Source: an uncultured Prevotella sp. (GTDB taxonomy: Bacteria > Bacteroidota > Bacteroidia > Bacteroidales > Bacteroidaceae). Taken from it: 23,515 bases of DNA. The DNA is taken from positions 1-23,515 of the forward strand of contig UQZX01000038.1 of NCBI GenBank assembly GCA_900545525.1. Reading direction: 5' to 3'. The notes below the pieces were generated by a model. That model was not told the DNA's origin and did no database searches. It saw only the letters and a program-made list of their open reading frames with translations. The position numbers and the translations under genes were made by a program. Shown here one piece after another: positions 15,899-23,466 of this stretch (within the stretch, counting starts at the first letter, position 1; each line of letters opens with the position of its first letter).

Positions 15899-16318
15899 TT
15901 ATTCTACAACCTTTATGGTCTTGGCTATTTCCACTTTGCGGAAGTCAAACTTCGGATATTCGCACCGTCCGAAGAAGTATAGGGTCTGGTTGCCTGCCTT
16001 TGTAAGAGTTATCGTCGATGATGTGAACACGTTGTTTTCGCTTTCCTGAAAATCAACGTCCTCATCTCCGGCAAACATCCATGAGGCGTAAAACCACCAT
16101 GTCGCTTTCTTCAGATTGGAACTTGCCGGCGAGGTCATCCTTATCGAGCATGTTATACGGTCGCCTACATGGTAGACGTCTTGCGCCGGGGTTATCGTCA
16201 TTTCATCAAACGAAGGCAGACGTGTGTCGTCTTCATCGTCAGAGCATGACAGGCAGAGGCTGCATCCGAGTATCAGAAGCAACAGCCCTGCAAATCGTGT
16301 AATCTTAAATTGGGTCAT
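15899..16318 (-). CDS. Small surface lipoprotein of unknown function, Ig-like
   Basis: This 139-residue protein has a lipoprotein signal peptide ending LCLSC (Cys25) followed at once by SDDEDD, a strongly acidic stretch like the Bacteroidota lipoprotein export signal that sends proteins to the outside of the outer membrane. The mature ~115 residues look like a single beta-sandwich: MTITPAQDVYHVGDRITCSI, then ATWWFYASW, then TITLTKAGNQTLYFFGRC and a final AKTIKVVE strand, similar to PKD/Ig-like modules. I do not recognise the family. It sits between the anti-sigma gene (50 nt upstream) and SusC (21 nt downstream), an unusual position, so it may be a surface accessory or ligand-binding partner of this receptor. 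Confidence 0.75.
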   Translation of the reverse strand: MTQFKITRFAGLLLLILGCSLCLSCSDDEDDTRLPSFDEMTITPAQDVYHVGDRITCSIRMTSPASSNLKKATWWFYASWMFAGDEDVDFQESENNVFTSSTITLTKAGNQTLYFFGRCEYPKFDFRKVEIAKTIKVVE

Positions 16319-16368
16319 GTGTCTTGATGTTTTTTAAGGTAATAAAAATGATTTCATATTATAGTCTG

Positions 16369-17322
16369 TCAGTAGATTATGTACAGCGAATCGCCTTCTT
16401 GAATGAATTTGTGGTCTGACGTGAGACATATCATCCGCAACACGTCTTTTATGTCGCCGTTGCCTATGCTGCCGGTAATGTGCTCGGCGGCAATGTTTCC
16501 CGGCATTTTTATCTTCACGTTGTACCGGCGTTGCAGAGTGCGCGCTACCGATGCCAGGCTCTCATCATTGAAACGCAGGTAGCCGTCGGTCCACCCCGTA
16601 TAGTCAGCAGCGTTTATTTTCTGCGAATCCATCTTACCTGATTTCTTGGAATAGGTAACCATCGTATTAGGACTTATTGTGATGCTCGACTCCCGTGATG
16701 ATGCGCAGATGCTGCCTTCAACAAGCGTTACCGTCACCGTCGGGTCATCTTCATAGGCTTTTACGTTGAACACCGTGCCCAGACAGCGGACGTTAAGCTC
16801 TCCGTTTTTTACGATGAACGGGTGCTCGGGGTCGTGAGCCACGTCAAAGAGGGCTTCTCCGTTGCATTCCACCAGCCTCGTATCGTCTTTGCCGGAGCGT
16901 ATGTAACGTATGGTGGTATTGTCATTTATGTTTACCTTCGTACCGTCAGGCAGCGTTACCTTGGCTTTCTCTGACGTGCCGGTAGCGATGGTAAGGGTCA
17001 ACGGTTCGGCACGGTCGTTCATGGTTGTCATCCACACGGCGGCACCTCCAAGGAATGCGGCTACTATTACGGCGGCAACCACCATAATCTTATATTTGCG
17101 GTATCGTGAAGAGTGCAGCTTTTGTATTTTGCTTTTTATCGACTGATCAAGCCGCCTGCGCGTATCCGGATCGAGCTGTCCGCATGCGTCTTTGATCTGT
17201 TTTTCCACCCACTCACAGAAGCCGTTATCAGAGCGTATTCCTGATATATCGTCGGTAATGTCCTGCTTGGTGGAACCTTTGTCAACCAGTTTTGTTATTA
17301 ATTTCGGATGAATTTCGTCCAT
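16369..17322 (-). CDS. fecR-like: FecR-family anti-sigma factor
   Basis: A 317-residue inner-membrane regulator. The cytoplasmic N-terminus (about 1-78) should hold the ECF sigma factor. A transmembrane helix spans about 80-101 (IMVVAAVIVAAFLGGAAVWM). The periplasmic FecR domain (about 110-215) has the usual blocks VTLPDGTKVNINDNTTIRY, GEALFDVAHD, HPFIVKNGELNVRCLGTVFNVKAY and VTLVEGSI. The C-terminal ~70 residues (YLRFNDESLASVARTLQRRY onward) are a DUF4974/STN-like module that meets the receptor's STN domain. Gene order sigma, FecR, lipoprotein, SusC, SusD is the standard arrangement for transport-coupled sigma control of a polysaccharide- or protein-uptake locus. The frame is intact, unlike its sigma and receptor partners. 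Confidence 0.92.
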   Translation of the reverse strand: MDEIHPKLITKLVDKGSTKQDITDDISGIRSDNGFCEWVEKQIKDACGQLDPDTRRRLDQSIKSKIQKLHSSRYRKYKIMVVAAVIVAAFLGGAAVWMTTMNDRAEPLTLTIATGTSEKAKVTLPDGTKVNINDNTTIRYIRSGKDDTRLVECNGEALFDVAHDPEHPFIVKNGELNVRCLGTVFNVKAYEDDPTVTVTLVEGSICASSRESSITISPNTMVTYSKKSGKMDSQKINAADYTGWTDGYLRFNDESLASVARTLQRRYNVKIKMPGNIAAEHITGSIGNGDIKDVLRMICLTSDHKFIQEGDSLYIIY

Positions 17323-17377
17323 TACTTATGGTTTGCTATTGTTATACAATGACTTTGCGTATGGCACATGACGCTGT

Positions 17378-17767
17378 TCATGCACCGAACATATTGTTGA
17401 AGTTCTCTTTAATATATTTCAAAGCAAGGTAAAGATGGTTTTCCACGGTTTTGGGTGCAAGCCCCAGTTCGCCTGCTATTTCCTTTACGTTCTTGCCCTC
17501 ATAGCGGCTCATCTTGAACACCTTGCATCTCATGGGCGACATTTTGTTGAGCAGTGTGCCAAGATATTGTTCCATGTAAAGACGGTCTATTTCGTCTTCG
17601 GTCGTATCTTCGGTCTTCTCTTGCGTTTCTTTTACATACGTATCATACAGGCGTCTGATAACTGTGTGGTTGCACAGATTGAGGAACAGGTTTCTTGCCG
17701 TGCGTAACATATACCCTTCAATATGCTCATAATCGTCAAGTGCGCCGATATGTTCCCAAACTTTCAC
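17378..17767 (-). pseudogene. ECF sigma factor, C-terminal fragment (regions 2 to 4)
   Basis: This frame encodes most of an ECF sigma-70 factor. Region 2 is present as VKVWEHIGALDDYEHIEGYM and RTARNLFLNLCNHTV, and region 4 as the helix-turn-helix VKEIAGELGLAPKTVENHLYLALKYIKEN, which contacts the -35-like promoter element. The Met at 17767 is not the native start, because in-frame sequence continues upstream as GNTYLAEEITQITF. The native start is in the next fragment. The protein should direct transcription of the SusC/SusD operon when released by the neighbouring FecR. The stop is 55 nt before the FecR start. Confidence 0.85.
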
Positions 17768-17781
17768 AAACGTTATTTGGG

Positions 17782-17910
17782 TTATTTCTTCAGCAAGATA
17801 GGTATTACCGTTTTCATCATCATAACATAGTTATAGATACGGCCACAGTTATTTTCATATACCTTGGCAAACTCGCTTTTCCTATTATCTTCCCCGGAAA
17901 GGTCTTTCAT
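17782..17910 (-). pseudogene. ECF sigma factor, N-terminal fragment
   Basis: An ATG at 17910 opens MKDLSGEDNRKSEFAKVYEN and runs 42 codons before a stop at 17782. The sequence FAKVYENNCGRIYNYVM is a typical start of sigma region 2. Just after MMM-K the frame should change to NGNTYLAEEITQITF, which lies in the frame of the next fragment. Adding a single A to the AAAA run (positions 17811-17814, T on the plus strand) gives MMMKNGNTYLAEE and one ~178-residue sigma factor of normal length. No Shine-Dalgarno-like sequence precedes the ATG, as is usual in this phylum. Confidence 0.8.
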
Positions 17911-18103
17911 AGAGACAGACTTTTATCAATTAAGATTATTTGGAGCTTAAGTCCTTTTAACCTGTTTATTTATTCATTAAAAAGACAAATCATCAACCAT
18001 AATCACCCAAAGGCATACATGCGTTTTAATGTTTATTAACAAAGGCGAGCGGCAAATGCAAATAAAAGAGCTAAGGTAAATATAATCAAATATGATAAAC
18101 ATA
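17911..18103 (-). other. AT-rich region upstream of the sigma gene
   Basis: This ~190-nt stretch between the 18.1-kb terminator and the sigma ATG holds no credible gene. On the minus strand GCCTTTG occurs twice (near 18008 and 18041), partly like a -7 element, but neither has the TA nor a well-placed -33 box. The sigma operon either has a weak promoter here or depends on read-through of the upstream terminator. Confidence 0.35.
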
Positions 18104-18140
18104 AAAAAATAGCCTCGACACCCCGTCGAAGCTATTTTAA
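18104..18140 (-). terminator. Strong intrinsic terminator (works best on minus strand)
   Basis: AAAATAGC (18106-18113) pairs with GCTATTTT (18131-18138), and TCGAC with GTCGA inside it, around a five-base loop with one C/A mismatch. On the minus strand the stem is followed by a run of seven T. It would end transcripts coming from the PAP2 gene or from the promoter at 18213-18244; because the stem is A/T-rich on both sides, it may work in both directions. Confidence 0.85.
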
Positions 18141-18206
18141 TTACCATTCTGAATGTCTTAGTTATTAGTATTAATGTAGCATGTAATTCTGAAAATCTGT
18201 GTTGAT
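18104..18206 (-). ncRNA. Candidate small RNA or attenuated leader (~100 nt)
   Basis: A textbook promoter (18213-18244) and a strong terminator (18104-18140) face the same way about 100 nt apart, with no convincing reading frame between them. This is the layout of a standalone sRNA. The alternative is an attenuator in the leader of the sigma factor operon, whose ATG is ~195 nt beyond the terminator. I do not recognise an Rfam family. A longer 88-codon frame crossing the terminator has no family features. Confidence 0.5.
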
Positions 18207-18212
18207 ATACGG

Positions 18213-18244
18213 CAAAGGTAAGTATTATATTGACGCAAATCAAA
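18213..18244 (-). promoter_or_regulatory. Bacteroidota-type promoter of the candidate small RNA
   Basis: The minus strand has TTTG (18244-18241), a 20-nt spacer, and TACCTTTG (18220-18213), an exact TAnnTTTG match at optimal spacing. The start site would be near 18206. It is the best-formed promoter in the window apart from that of the rRNA operon. Confidence 0.7.
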
Positions 18245-18274
18245 ACAAAGAGTATTTAAAATTAAAAAAACTAC

Positions 18275-18286
18275 GTAAACGTTTAC
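18275..18286. promoter_or_regulatory. Palindrome GTAAACGTTTAC, possible LacI-type operator
   Basis: This perfect 12-bp palindrome matches the central-CG operator style of LacI/PurR/CcpA-family regulators. It lies ~70-80 nt upstream of the predicted start of the candidate small RNA and ~90 nt past the PAP2 stop. On the minus strand it is followed within a few bases by seven T, so a weak terminator for PAP2 is an alternative. Confidence 0.4.
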
Positions 18287-18373
18287 ATGCTTTTACATCC
18301 ATCAATGTACTATAATGCCGAGAAAAAGGTTATTTGAATATATCCACAACTATCTTATAAACATTTAAACTCC

Positions 18374-19279
18374 TCAAAATGTAATAGTACAACTCAAGCC
18401 TTTTCCGTACTCCGACATATACGGTGATATATAAGTATTCTTTAAATATCGCCTGTGAAAGAATTTCCGGGATATGACAGGATAAAGCCAATATGCCGCC
18501 TGCACGCTAAGTATTCCTACTCCAGCACCGGCAATCACGTCCGTCAGCCAATGGCGGTTGTTGTACATACGGAAAAAGCCTGTTCCCGCCGCAACGGCAT
18601 ATCCTGCCACGCCTATCCATGGCGAAACGTCCCAATACTCCCTGCGCAAAAGCTCGGCTCCCATGAATGCTGTGGCAGTATGTCCGGATGGGAACGAATT
18701 TTTGGCACTTCCGTCGGGACGTTCCACCTTCGTCGCATTTTTCATCACATACACCGTAGACCCCATAAGCGCGTATGCCGTTCCCAAAATAATAGTCAAA
18801 TCGCCGTAACCGTGCCGTCCCTTCATACCGCATAAATTCAGCCCGTAAGCAGCCGCCATCGGGGCATATTGGGAAAAATCGTCAAAAGTCAGTTTGCGGT
18901 CGATATTCTCCTGCAGCTCTTCCCGTATCTCCCCATTCTGATATTTCAGCCAGTCACTTTCCAAACCTATAATACCGACACCTATCAGAGCACCAGGGAC
19001 AATAAGTTGGAGAGGCTTAAACCGATAAGGATTGGGATATTGCCGAAGAGTGGATTTACCTGAATGTGAATATGTACCCAACCGCTTTGAATGATTAAAT
19101 CCATGAACATCACCACCATACGTATTGACATGCGGAACTGAATTATGAACTATGGCTGTATCATTACTAATTGTATCTGTCTGGGCAAGACAGGCTACAG
19201 ACTTAAATACAATGAAACATATCACTGTAATATTTGCTTTTCTGCTTGCTTTCATATATCTGAAGTTTTTTATTGTCAA
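18374..19279 (-). CDS. PAP2-family membrane-associated phosphatase
   Basis: A 301-residue member of the PAP2 (type 2 phosphatidic acid phosphatase) superfamily, which removes phosphate from lipids such as lipid A, undecaprenyl pyrophosphate or phosphatidic acid. All three motifs are complete: K180-x6-RP (KNATKVERP), PSGHT at 197-201, and R237-x5-H243-x3-D247 (RMYNNRHWLTD). Hydrophobic segments lie at about 92-106, 160-178, 221-234 and 246-265. The N-terminus has a signal-like segment; Met9 (MKASRKANITVICF) is a plausible alternative start. It begins 30 nt after the outer-membrane receptor and is likely co-transcribed with it. The mature N-terminal ~60 residues are low-complexity and polar. 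Which lipid it acts on cannot be told. Confidence 0.85.
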   Translation of the reverse strand: MTIKNFRYMKASRKANITVICFIVFKSVACLAQTDTISNDTAIVHNSVPHVNTYGGDVHGFNHSKRLGTYSHSGKSTLRQYPNPYRFKPLQLIVPGALIGVGIIGLESDWLKYQNGEIREELQENIDRKLTFDDFSQYAPMAAAYGLNLCGMKGRHGYGDLTIILGTAYALMGSTVYVMKNATKVERPDGSAKNSFPSGHTATAFMGAELLRREYWDVSPWIGVAGYAVAAGTGFFRMYNNRHWLTDVIAGAGVGILSVQAAYWLYPVISRKFFHRRYLKNTYISPYMSEYGKGLSCTITF

Positions 19280-19309
19280 ATCCTGAACATATTTAAATAT
19301 AATTTCTCG

Positions 19310-19735
19310 TCACAGCCCTTCATCATATTCGGGATCTGCGTTATGCTGTTTGCTTTTGCCATTGCCGAACTGCCATAAGACACCAATGTAGAATATACGC
19401 GGGTTGCGCCGCTTCTCCACTTTCTGCTTCAGCTCGGGAGTGTCGAGCGTATAGGACTTGCGGTAGGTGTCGAACAAATCCGTTACCGAAGCAATGACAG
19501 AGAGGTTTATCGACGGTATATCGTACTTCATTCCGAGATTGATACGGACATCGACATCGCGGCGACCTTGCGGAACGGGCGTAGCCGAGCGGTAGCGGGC
19601 ATTTAACTGCACCATATAATGATTGAACGGTCTGAAATTAGCATTCAGCAATGCGCTATATGAAAACGTGTCTTTGTTCTTGCCGAATCCCAGTTTGGAG
19701 GCATCAATCCGGTTATAGTAACCGTTTGCATTCAG
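19310..19735 (-). pseudogene. TonB-linked outer-membrane beta-barrel receptor, C-terminal fragment
   Basis: The open frame reads N-L-N-A-N-G-Y-Y-N-R-I-D-A-S-K-L-G-F-G and continues through barrel strands NHYMVQLNARYRSATPVPQG, DVDVRINLGMKYD and NLSVIASVTDLFDTYRKSY to RIFYIGVLWQFGNGKSKQHN and a short acidic tail. It continues the receptor fragment upstream after one lost base. The first Met of this frame (19651) is not a real start. As sequenced this piece would not be translated with the rest, leaving the barrel without its last strands. Confidence 0.82.
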
Positions 19736-21681
19736 GTTGAATCAAACCATCGGACAACGGGACAGCTCCAGATAAGTTCGATACCAGCATTTTGGCTGGA
19801 TTGTAGGTTCTCCTTCGTAGTAAGCAACACCCCGGAGTCTATGTATCGGGAAACGGTAGTTATCTGGTTAGTAATGTAGCGATAGTACACCGTGCTCATC
19901 AGTGATCCTCCTTTTCCCATACGCCACAGCCATCCCGCTTCAAGCGAATGTATTTTTTCGGGTTTCAAATCCGGATTTCCCGCTTCAAGACTGAGAGGAT
20001 TGATGCGTTCTGCAAAAGGGTTCATGTCACTTCCTTCCGGACGGTTAACACGCAGGCTGTAGCTCATCATAAGTTCATTGCCGCCCGCCATAGGGCGTGA
20101 TAGGTGCAGCGTAGGATAAAGGTTGAAGTAGTTTTGGACAAGGTTCTGTCCTTGTGAGACAAGTTTATTCGTAATATCAGCATATTCTCCACGCAATCCC
20201 GCCAACAGATTCCATCGTCCTGCCGTCATTTCCAATGTAGTATAGAGTGAATGAAGGGTCATGAAATGGGTAAAATCGCTGCTTCGCTCTTCATCAGGCA
20301 TAAATTCAGTACCGTTCCAGTCCGCCACATGATAATTCTGTTCGGCTTTGAGATATTCAAGCTCATAGCCCGACATAAATCTGATTCGGTCAGAAAAACG
20401 GTGCTGCCAATACAGCCTGGCGATGTGCAGGTAATTGGCATCCCATACCGCCTCGTTATTCTTTCCTTCTTCTTCCATTTTCAGCGTGGAATAATAGTTC
20501 ATCTCGTCTTCCGACTCCGAGGAATAGGTATAGTCCACGCCCCACTCATTATCCTTGCCGTAACGGTGAGCATATTTGAGCGTGACTTCCCACATATTTT
20601 CTTTTGCCAAGGCATCGCGGTCGCGGAAATAGAAATCGGAAAGTTCTCCGTCTGTATCTTCCGTGACAGATTCGACTTGTTCGTTACGCTTAAAACGACG
20701 GCGGTTGTAACTTCCTGCCACTTCCAGCATATCCCGGTTGGTCAGCGAAGCGTTCATGCCAAGGCGCAAAGCATGTGACACGGGACGACCAAGCCCGTAA
20801 GTGTTCTGGTTGATGATGTCCGATGGAGAAACACGATGGTCGATAATGCTGCGGTCATAACGGTCACGGCGGAAGGTATAGCCGCCGAAGATATTGAATC
20901 GGTCCAAACCGTAATTCAGGTTAATACCTGCATTCTGCCGTCCGTAACTTCCCACGTTGGCATTAAGCGTTCCGTTCAGACCTTGTTTCGCATCTTTCTT
21001 CAAGACGATGTTTATGATACCGCTCATGCCGTCCGGTTTATATTCTGCAGACGGATTGGTGATGACCTCGATACGTTCTATACTGCTTGCCGAAAGTTGG
21101 TTGAGGGCGTCTCCACGTGTTTTTGTGCCCATCATGGCTGACGGCTTTCCATTTATAAGAATGGTGACATTGCTGTTCCCGCGCAGGCTGACACTGCCAT
21201 CCATATCCACATCTATTGACGGAATATTTTGCATCAAGTCACTGGCAGAACCGGAAGAACTCATCAAATCCTGCCCGACATTGAACACCTTACGGTCGAG
21301 TTTTGCGACAAGTGCCGGTTTCCTGCCTTCCACCACGACCTCGGCAAGCTGTTCGCCCTCTGATATATATAATGTGCCGATATCTGTCGTTTGTCCCTTT
21401 TCCAACATGAATACATTGGAACGAACCGGAGTACACCCCACATAGCTGCCCTCAACGTAATACTTTCCTGCGGGAACCTTTTCTAACCGGAACTGACCGG
21501 TACTGTCTGTCATACAGCCGTTCTTCACATTCTTTGTTTCCGCTTCATGCAGACCAACGGTGGCAAACTCCATCGGCAAGCCCGATGCCTTTTCTTTCAG
21601 GATACCGGTCACTGTCCCTCCGGTTTGTGCGGCAGCCTGCATAGCCAATATCACTGATACACTTAAAATAAAATTCCTCAT
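19732..21681 (-). pseudogene. TonB-linked outer-membrane beta-barrel receptor, main fragment
   Basis: This 649-residue frame has a signal peptide (about 1-18), a carboxypeptidase-regulatory-like domain (about 23-105, TGILKEKASGLPMEFATVGL), a plug domain (DLMQNIPSIDVDMDGSVSLR, VTILINGKPSAMMG, SSIERIEVITNPSAEYKPDG) and most of an OMP_b-brl_3-type barrel. It is not SusC: it lacks the SusC plug signatures and has no SusD partner. The frame fails after VVRWFD. Changing GATTC to GATTTC (near 19739-19744) gives WFDFNLNANGYYNRID and a ~790-residue protein of normal length. Such receptors import siderophores, peptides or other small ligands with TonB energy; the ligand is unknown. The PAP2 gene follows. 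Confidence 0.85.
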
Positions 21682-21705
21682 ATTCTTTTGCTTATAGAAT
21701 TTAAT

Positions 21706-21740
21706 TCTGACACAAAAGTAATATGTGATTTTGCGAAAAT
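21706..21740 (-). promoter_or_regulatory. Promoter of the beta-barrel receptor/PAP2 operon
   Basis: The minus strand has TACTTTTG (21720-21713), an exact TAnnTTTG box, placing the start site near 21706, about 25 nt before the receptor ATG. The upstream -33 region is only a T-rich TTTTCG at about the right spacing, so this element is weak. Confidence 0.5.
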
Positions 21741-21766
21741 TTTGAATAATAAAAGATGATATACAT

Positions 21767-21803
21767 AAAACCCCATTTCTGCCGTATTTGACAGAAACGG
21801 GGT
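21767..21803 (-). terminator. Intrinsic terminator after the beta-helix lipoprotein gene
   Basis: On the minus strand ACCCCGTTTCTG pairs with CAGAAATGGGGT (12 bp with one G-U pair) around a 10-nt loop, and is followed by TTTATG. It lies ~145 nt beyond the lipoprotein stop and just before the promoter of the next receptor, so it separates the two operons. A G7 run sits nearby at 21828-21834. Confidence 0.75.
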
Positions 21804-21869
21804 AACATATTAACTGTATCGGAATGAGGGGGGGTAATAAAGAATCAACTACTTATTTCATACCCTCCA

Positions 21870-21954
21870 TTTACTCCTTACTACTTTACTCCTTTAATAC
21901 TTTACTCCTTTAATACTTTACTCCTTTAATACTTTACTCCTTTAATACTAATAC
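21870..21954. repeat. Tandem 16-bp repeat overlapping a stop codon
   Basis: Four identical copies of TTTACTCCTTTAATAC start at 21885, 21901, 21917 and 21933, flanked by one degenerate copy (21870-21884) and a partial one (to 21954). On the minus strand, the coding strand, each unit carries AAAGGAGTAAA. The array begins at the stop codon of the 495-residue lipoprotein (21948-21950) and fills the first ~80 nt of its 3' untranslated region. Perfect identity of the four copies points to recent expansion by slippage. Confidence 0.9.
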
Positions 21955-23435
21955 ACCGTATTCTGCGGGTCGAAGTTTGTCCATCCGTCCAGCCAGTTGT
22001 CAGAAGCGTCGCGGAAAGCTCCGATATATCCGCCCTTGCCGTCGGAGAGCGTTACCGACGGACAGTAGTTCTGTCCGGTTCCTTTGGGGTCTATGAGATT
22101 AAGACCGGCTTCGGACATCTCCCTGTTCGTGGGGTCACTGAAGAAGAAGGTGTGGGAATAGGACACCTTGGTGCGGTCTTCCGTCTTCGTTGCATAATCA
22201 TAAAGATAATCTGCGTACTCCTTGTTCTTGTCCGTACCTATCACGCCCATGCCTGCGAAGATGATGTTCTTCAGGTGGAATCCGCCTTCCTTGGCATATT
22301 TCACGGTGTTGCCTTTCTCGCCGTCCACTATAAGGCCGATGGGATATCCTACCGCCAGAGTGTTCTCCACATTCAGCTTGCTGCTGCGGCGAATCTGAAT
22401 TGCCGACTGGAAAAGTCCCAACTTGGAACCGTTGTCAGGGAACACGCTGCCGGCGGTTATATAGTCGGAGGTGTTGCTGAAATCGCTGTTCTTTGCCGTG
22501 CACGGACCGATAAAGGTTATGTTCTTGAATGTTGCCGAGGTAAACGGGGTTGTTTCCGCACCGCTGGCATTGTTGTCGCTCTCGAAACCGTTGCTCTGCG
22601 AGGTGTCGGCGATGCGCGGGTCGCGGATGGAAAGGCCGTACTGCACCGTGCCGCTGAAACCGTTGTCCGTGTCGAACTCATCGTCCCAGCCTTTGTAAGC
22701 CACCAGGTATTTGCAGTTTACCGTGCCGCCGAACCATTCGTAAGAGTCATCGTTGGAGTAGGACACCTGCAAATGGTCTATGGTCGTACCGCTGCCCACC
22801 GAGCCGAAGGTGATGCCGTTGATTTCCTTGTCCGTATCGAAGGGATAGCCTGCGAACTCCACGCGGATGTACTGATAGATACCCGAGTTGTCGGCATCGT
22901 TGTTGCCTCCGTGTATGGTGGTCGGACCGCCTTCTATCTGCTGTGTGCCCTGGTTGTTGCGAGCCTTGCCGCAGATGATGAGTCCGCCCCAGTCACCCGG
23001 TCGGCGCTGTCCGGCAGGCTGCGCCGAAGTCATTACGATGGGGGCATCTTTCGTGCCTTTCATCTCCACGTAACCGCCCGGCTCCACGATTAGTGCCGCC
23101 ATTGTCTGCTTGTCACCCTTAATAATTGTTCCGGCAGGGATGCGAAGCTTTGCCCCGGCATCGACATACACCCAGCCTTTCAGCAGGTAAGTGCCGCGCT
23201 CCAGCGTGACATCGCCCGTGAAATGGAAGTTCTGCGTGCCGTTACCCAGCTCCGTACCGTTGTTAAACAGAATGCCATTGCTGTATGCCACATTGCCCTT
23301 GTAGGTCACCTCCGGGTCTGTCTTTCCCGGGGCGGCAGGCTCGTCATCTGAAGAGCAGGAACTCATCGTTACGGACATTGTCAGGGCGGCAACTGCCATG
23401 AGTGCCAGTCCCCATCTTTTCAATTCAATTTTCAT
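21948..23435 (-). CDS. Beta-helix-like lipoprotein, partner of a TonB-dependent receptor
   Basis: A 495-residue lipoprotein with signal peptide II ending MSSC (Cys27) and an acidic SSDDEP stretch that suggests surface export. The rest is rich in Gly, Asn and Asp and looks like a right-handed beta-solenoid: AGTIIKGDKQTMAALIVEPG, APIVMTSAQPAG, GDWGGLIICGKA, IYQYIRVEFAGYPFD, TTIDHLQVSYSNDDSYEWFGG and further rungs. I recognise this as a conserved Bacteroidota secreted family often next to TonB-dependent receptors, but not by a defined function. No catalytic motif is evident. It starts 31 nt after the stop of the receptor at the window edge and is followed by a terminator, so it is the last gene of that operon. 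A surface ligand-binding role, analogous to SusD, is inferred. Confidence 0.75.
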   Translation of the reverse strand: MKIELKRWGLALMAVAALTMSVTMSSCSSDDEPAAPGKTDPEVTYKGNVAYSNGILFNNGTELGNGTQNFHFTGDVTLERGTYLLKGWVYVDAGAKLRIPAGTIIKGDKQTMAALIVEPGGYVEMKGTKDAPIVMTSAQPAGQRRPGDWGGLIICGKARNNQGTQQIEGGPTTIHGGNNDADNSGIYQYIRVEFAGYPFDTDKEINGITFGSVGSGTTIDHLQVSYSNDDSYEWFGGTVNCKYLVAYKGWDDEFDTDNGFSGTVQYGLSIRDPRIADTSQSNGFESDNNASGAETTPFTSATFKNITFIGPCTAKNSDFSNTSDYITAGSVFPDNGSKLGLFQSAIQIRRSSKLNVENTLAVGYPIGLIVDGEKGNTVKYAKEGGFHLKNIIFAGMGVIGTDKNKEYADYLYDYATKTEDRTKVSYSHTFFFSDPTNREMSEAGLNLIDPKGTGQNYCPSVTLSDGKGGYIGAFRDASDNWLDGWTNFDPQNTVY

Positions 23436-23466
23436 ACTTTCTTTGTTTGATTAAACATTGATATAA

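Noticed and set aside
17977..18243. 88-codon minus-strand frame crossing the terminator and candidate small RNA
   Set aside because: It starts upstream of the predicted transcription start, runs through the terminator stem and has no family features.
22152..23093. Plus-strand 313-codon open frame opposite the beta-solenoid lipoprotein
   Set aside because: Antisense shadow of a gene with a clear signal peptide and family pattern; no promoter or domain of its own.
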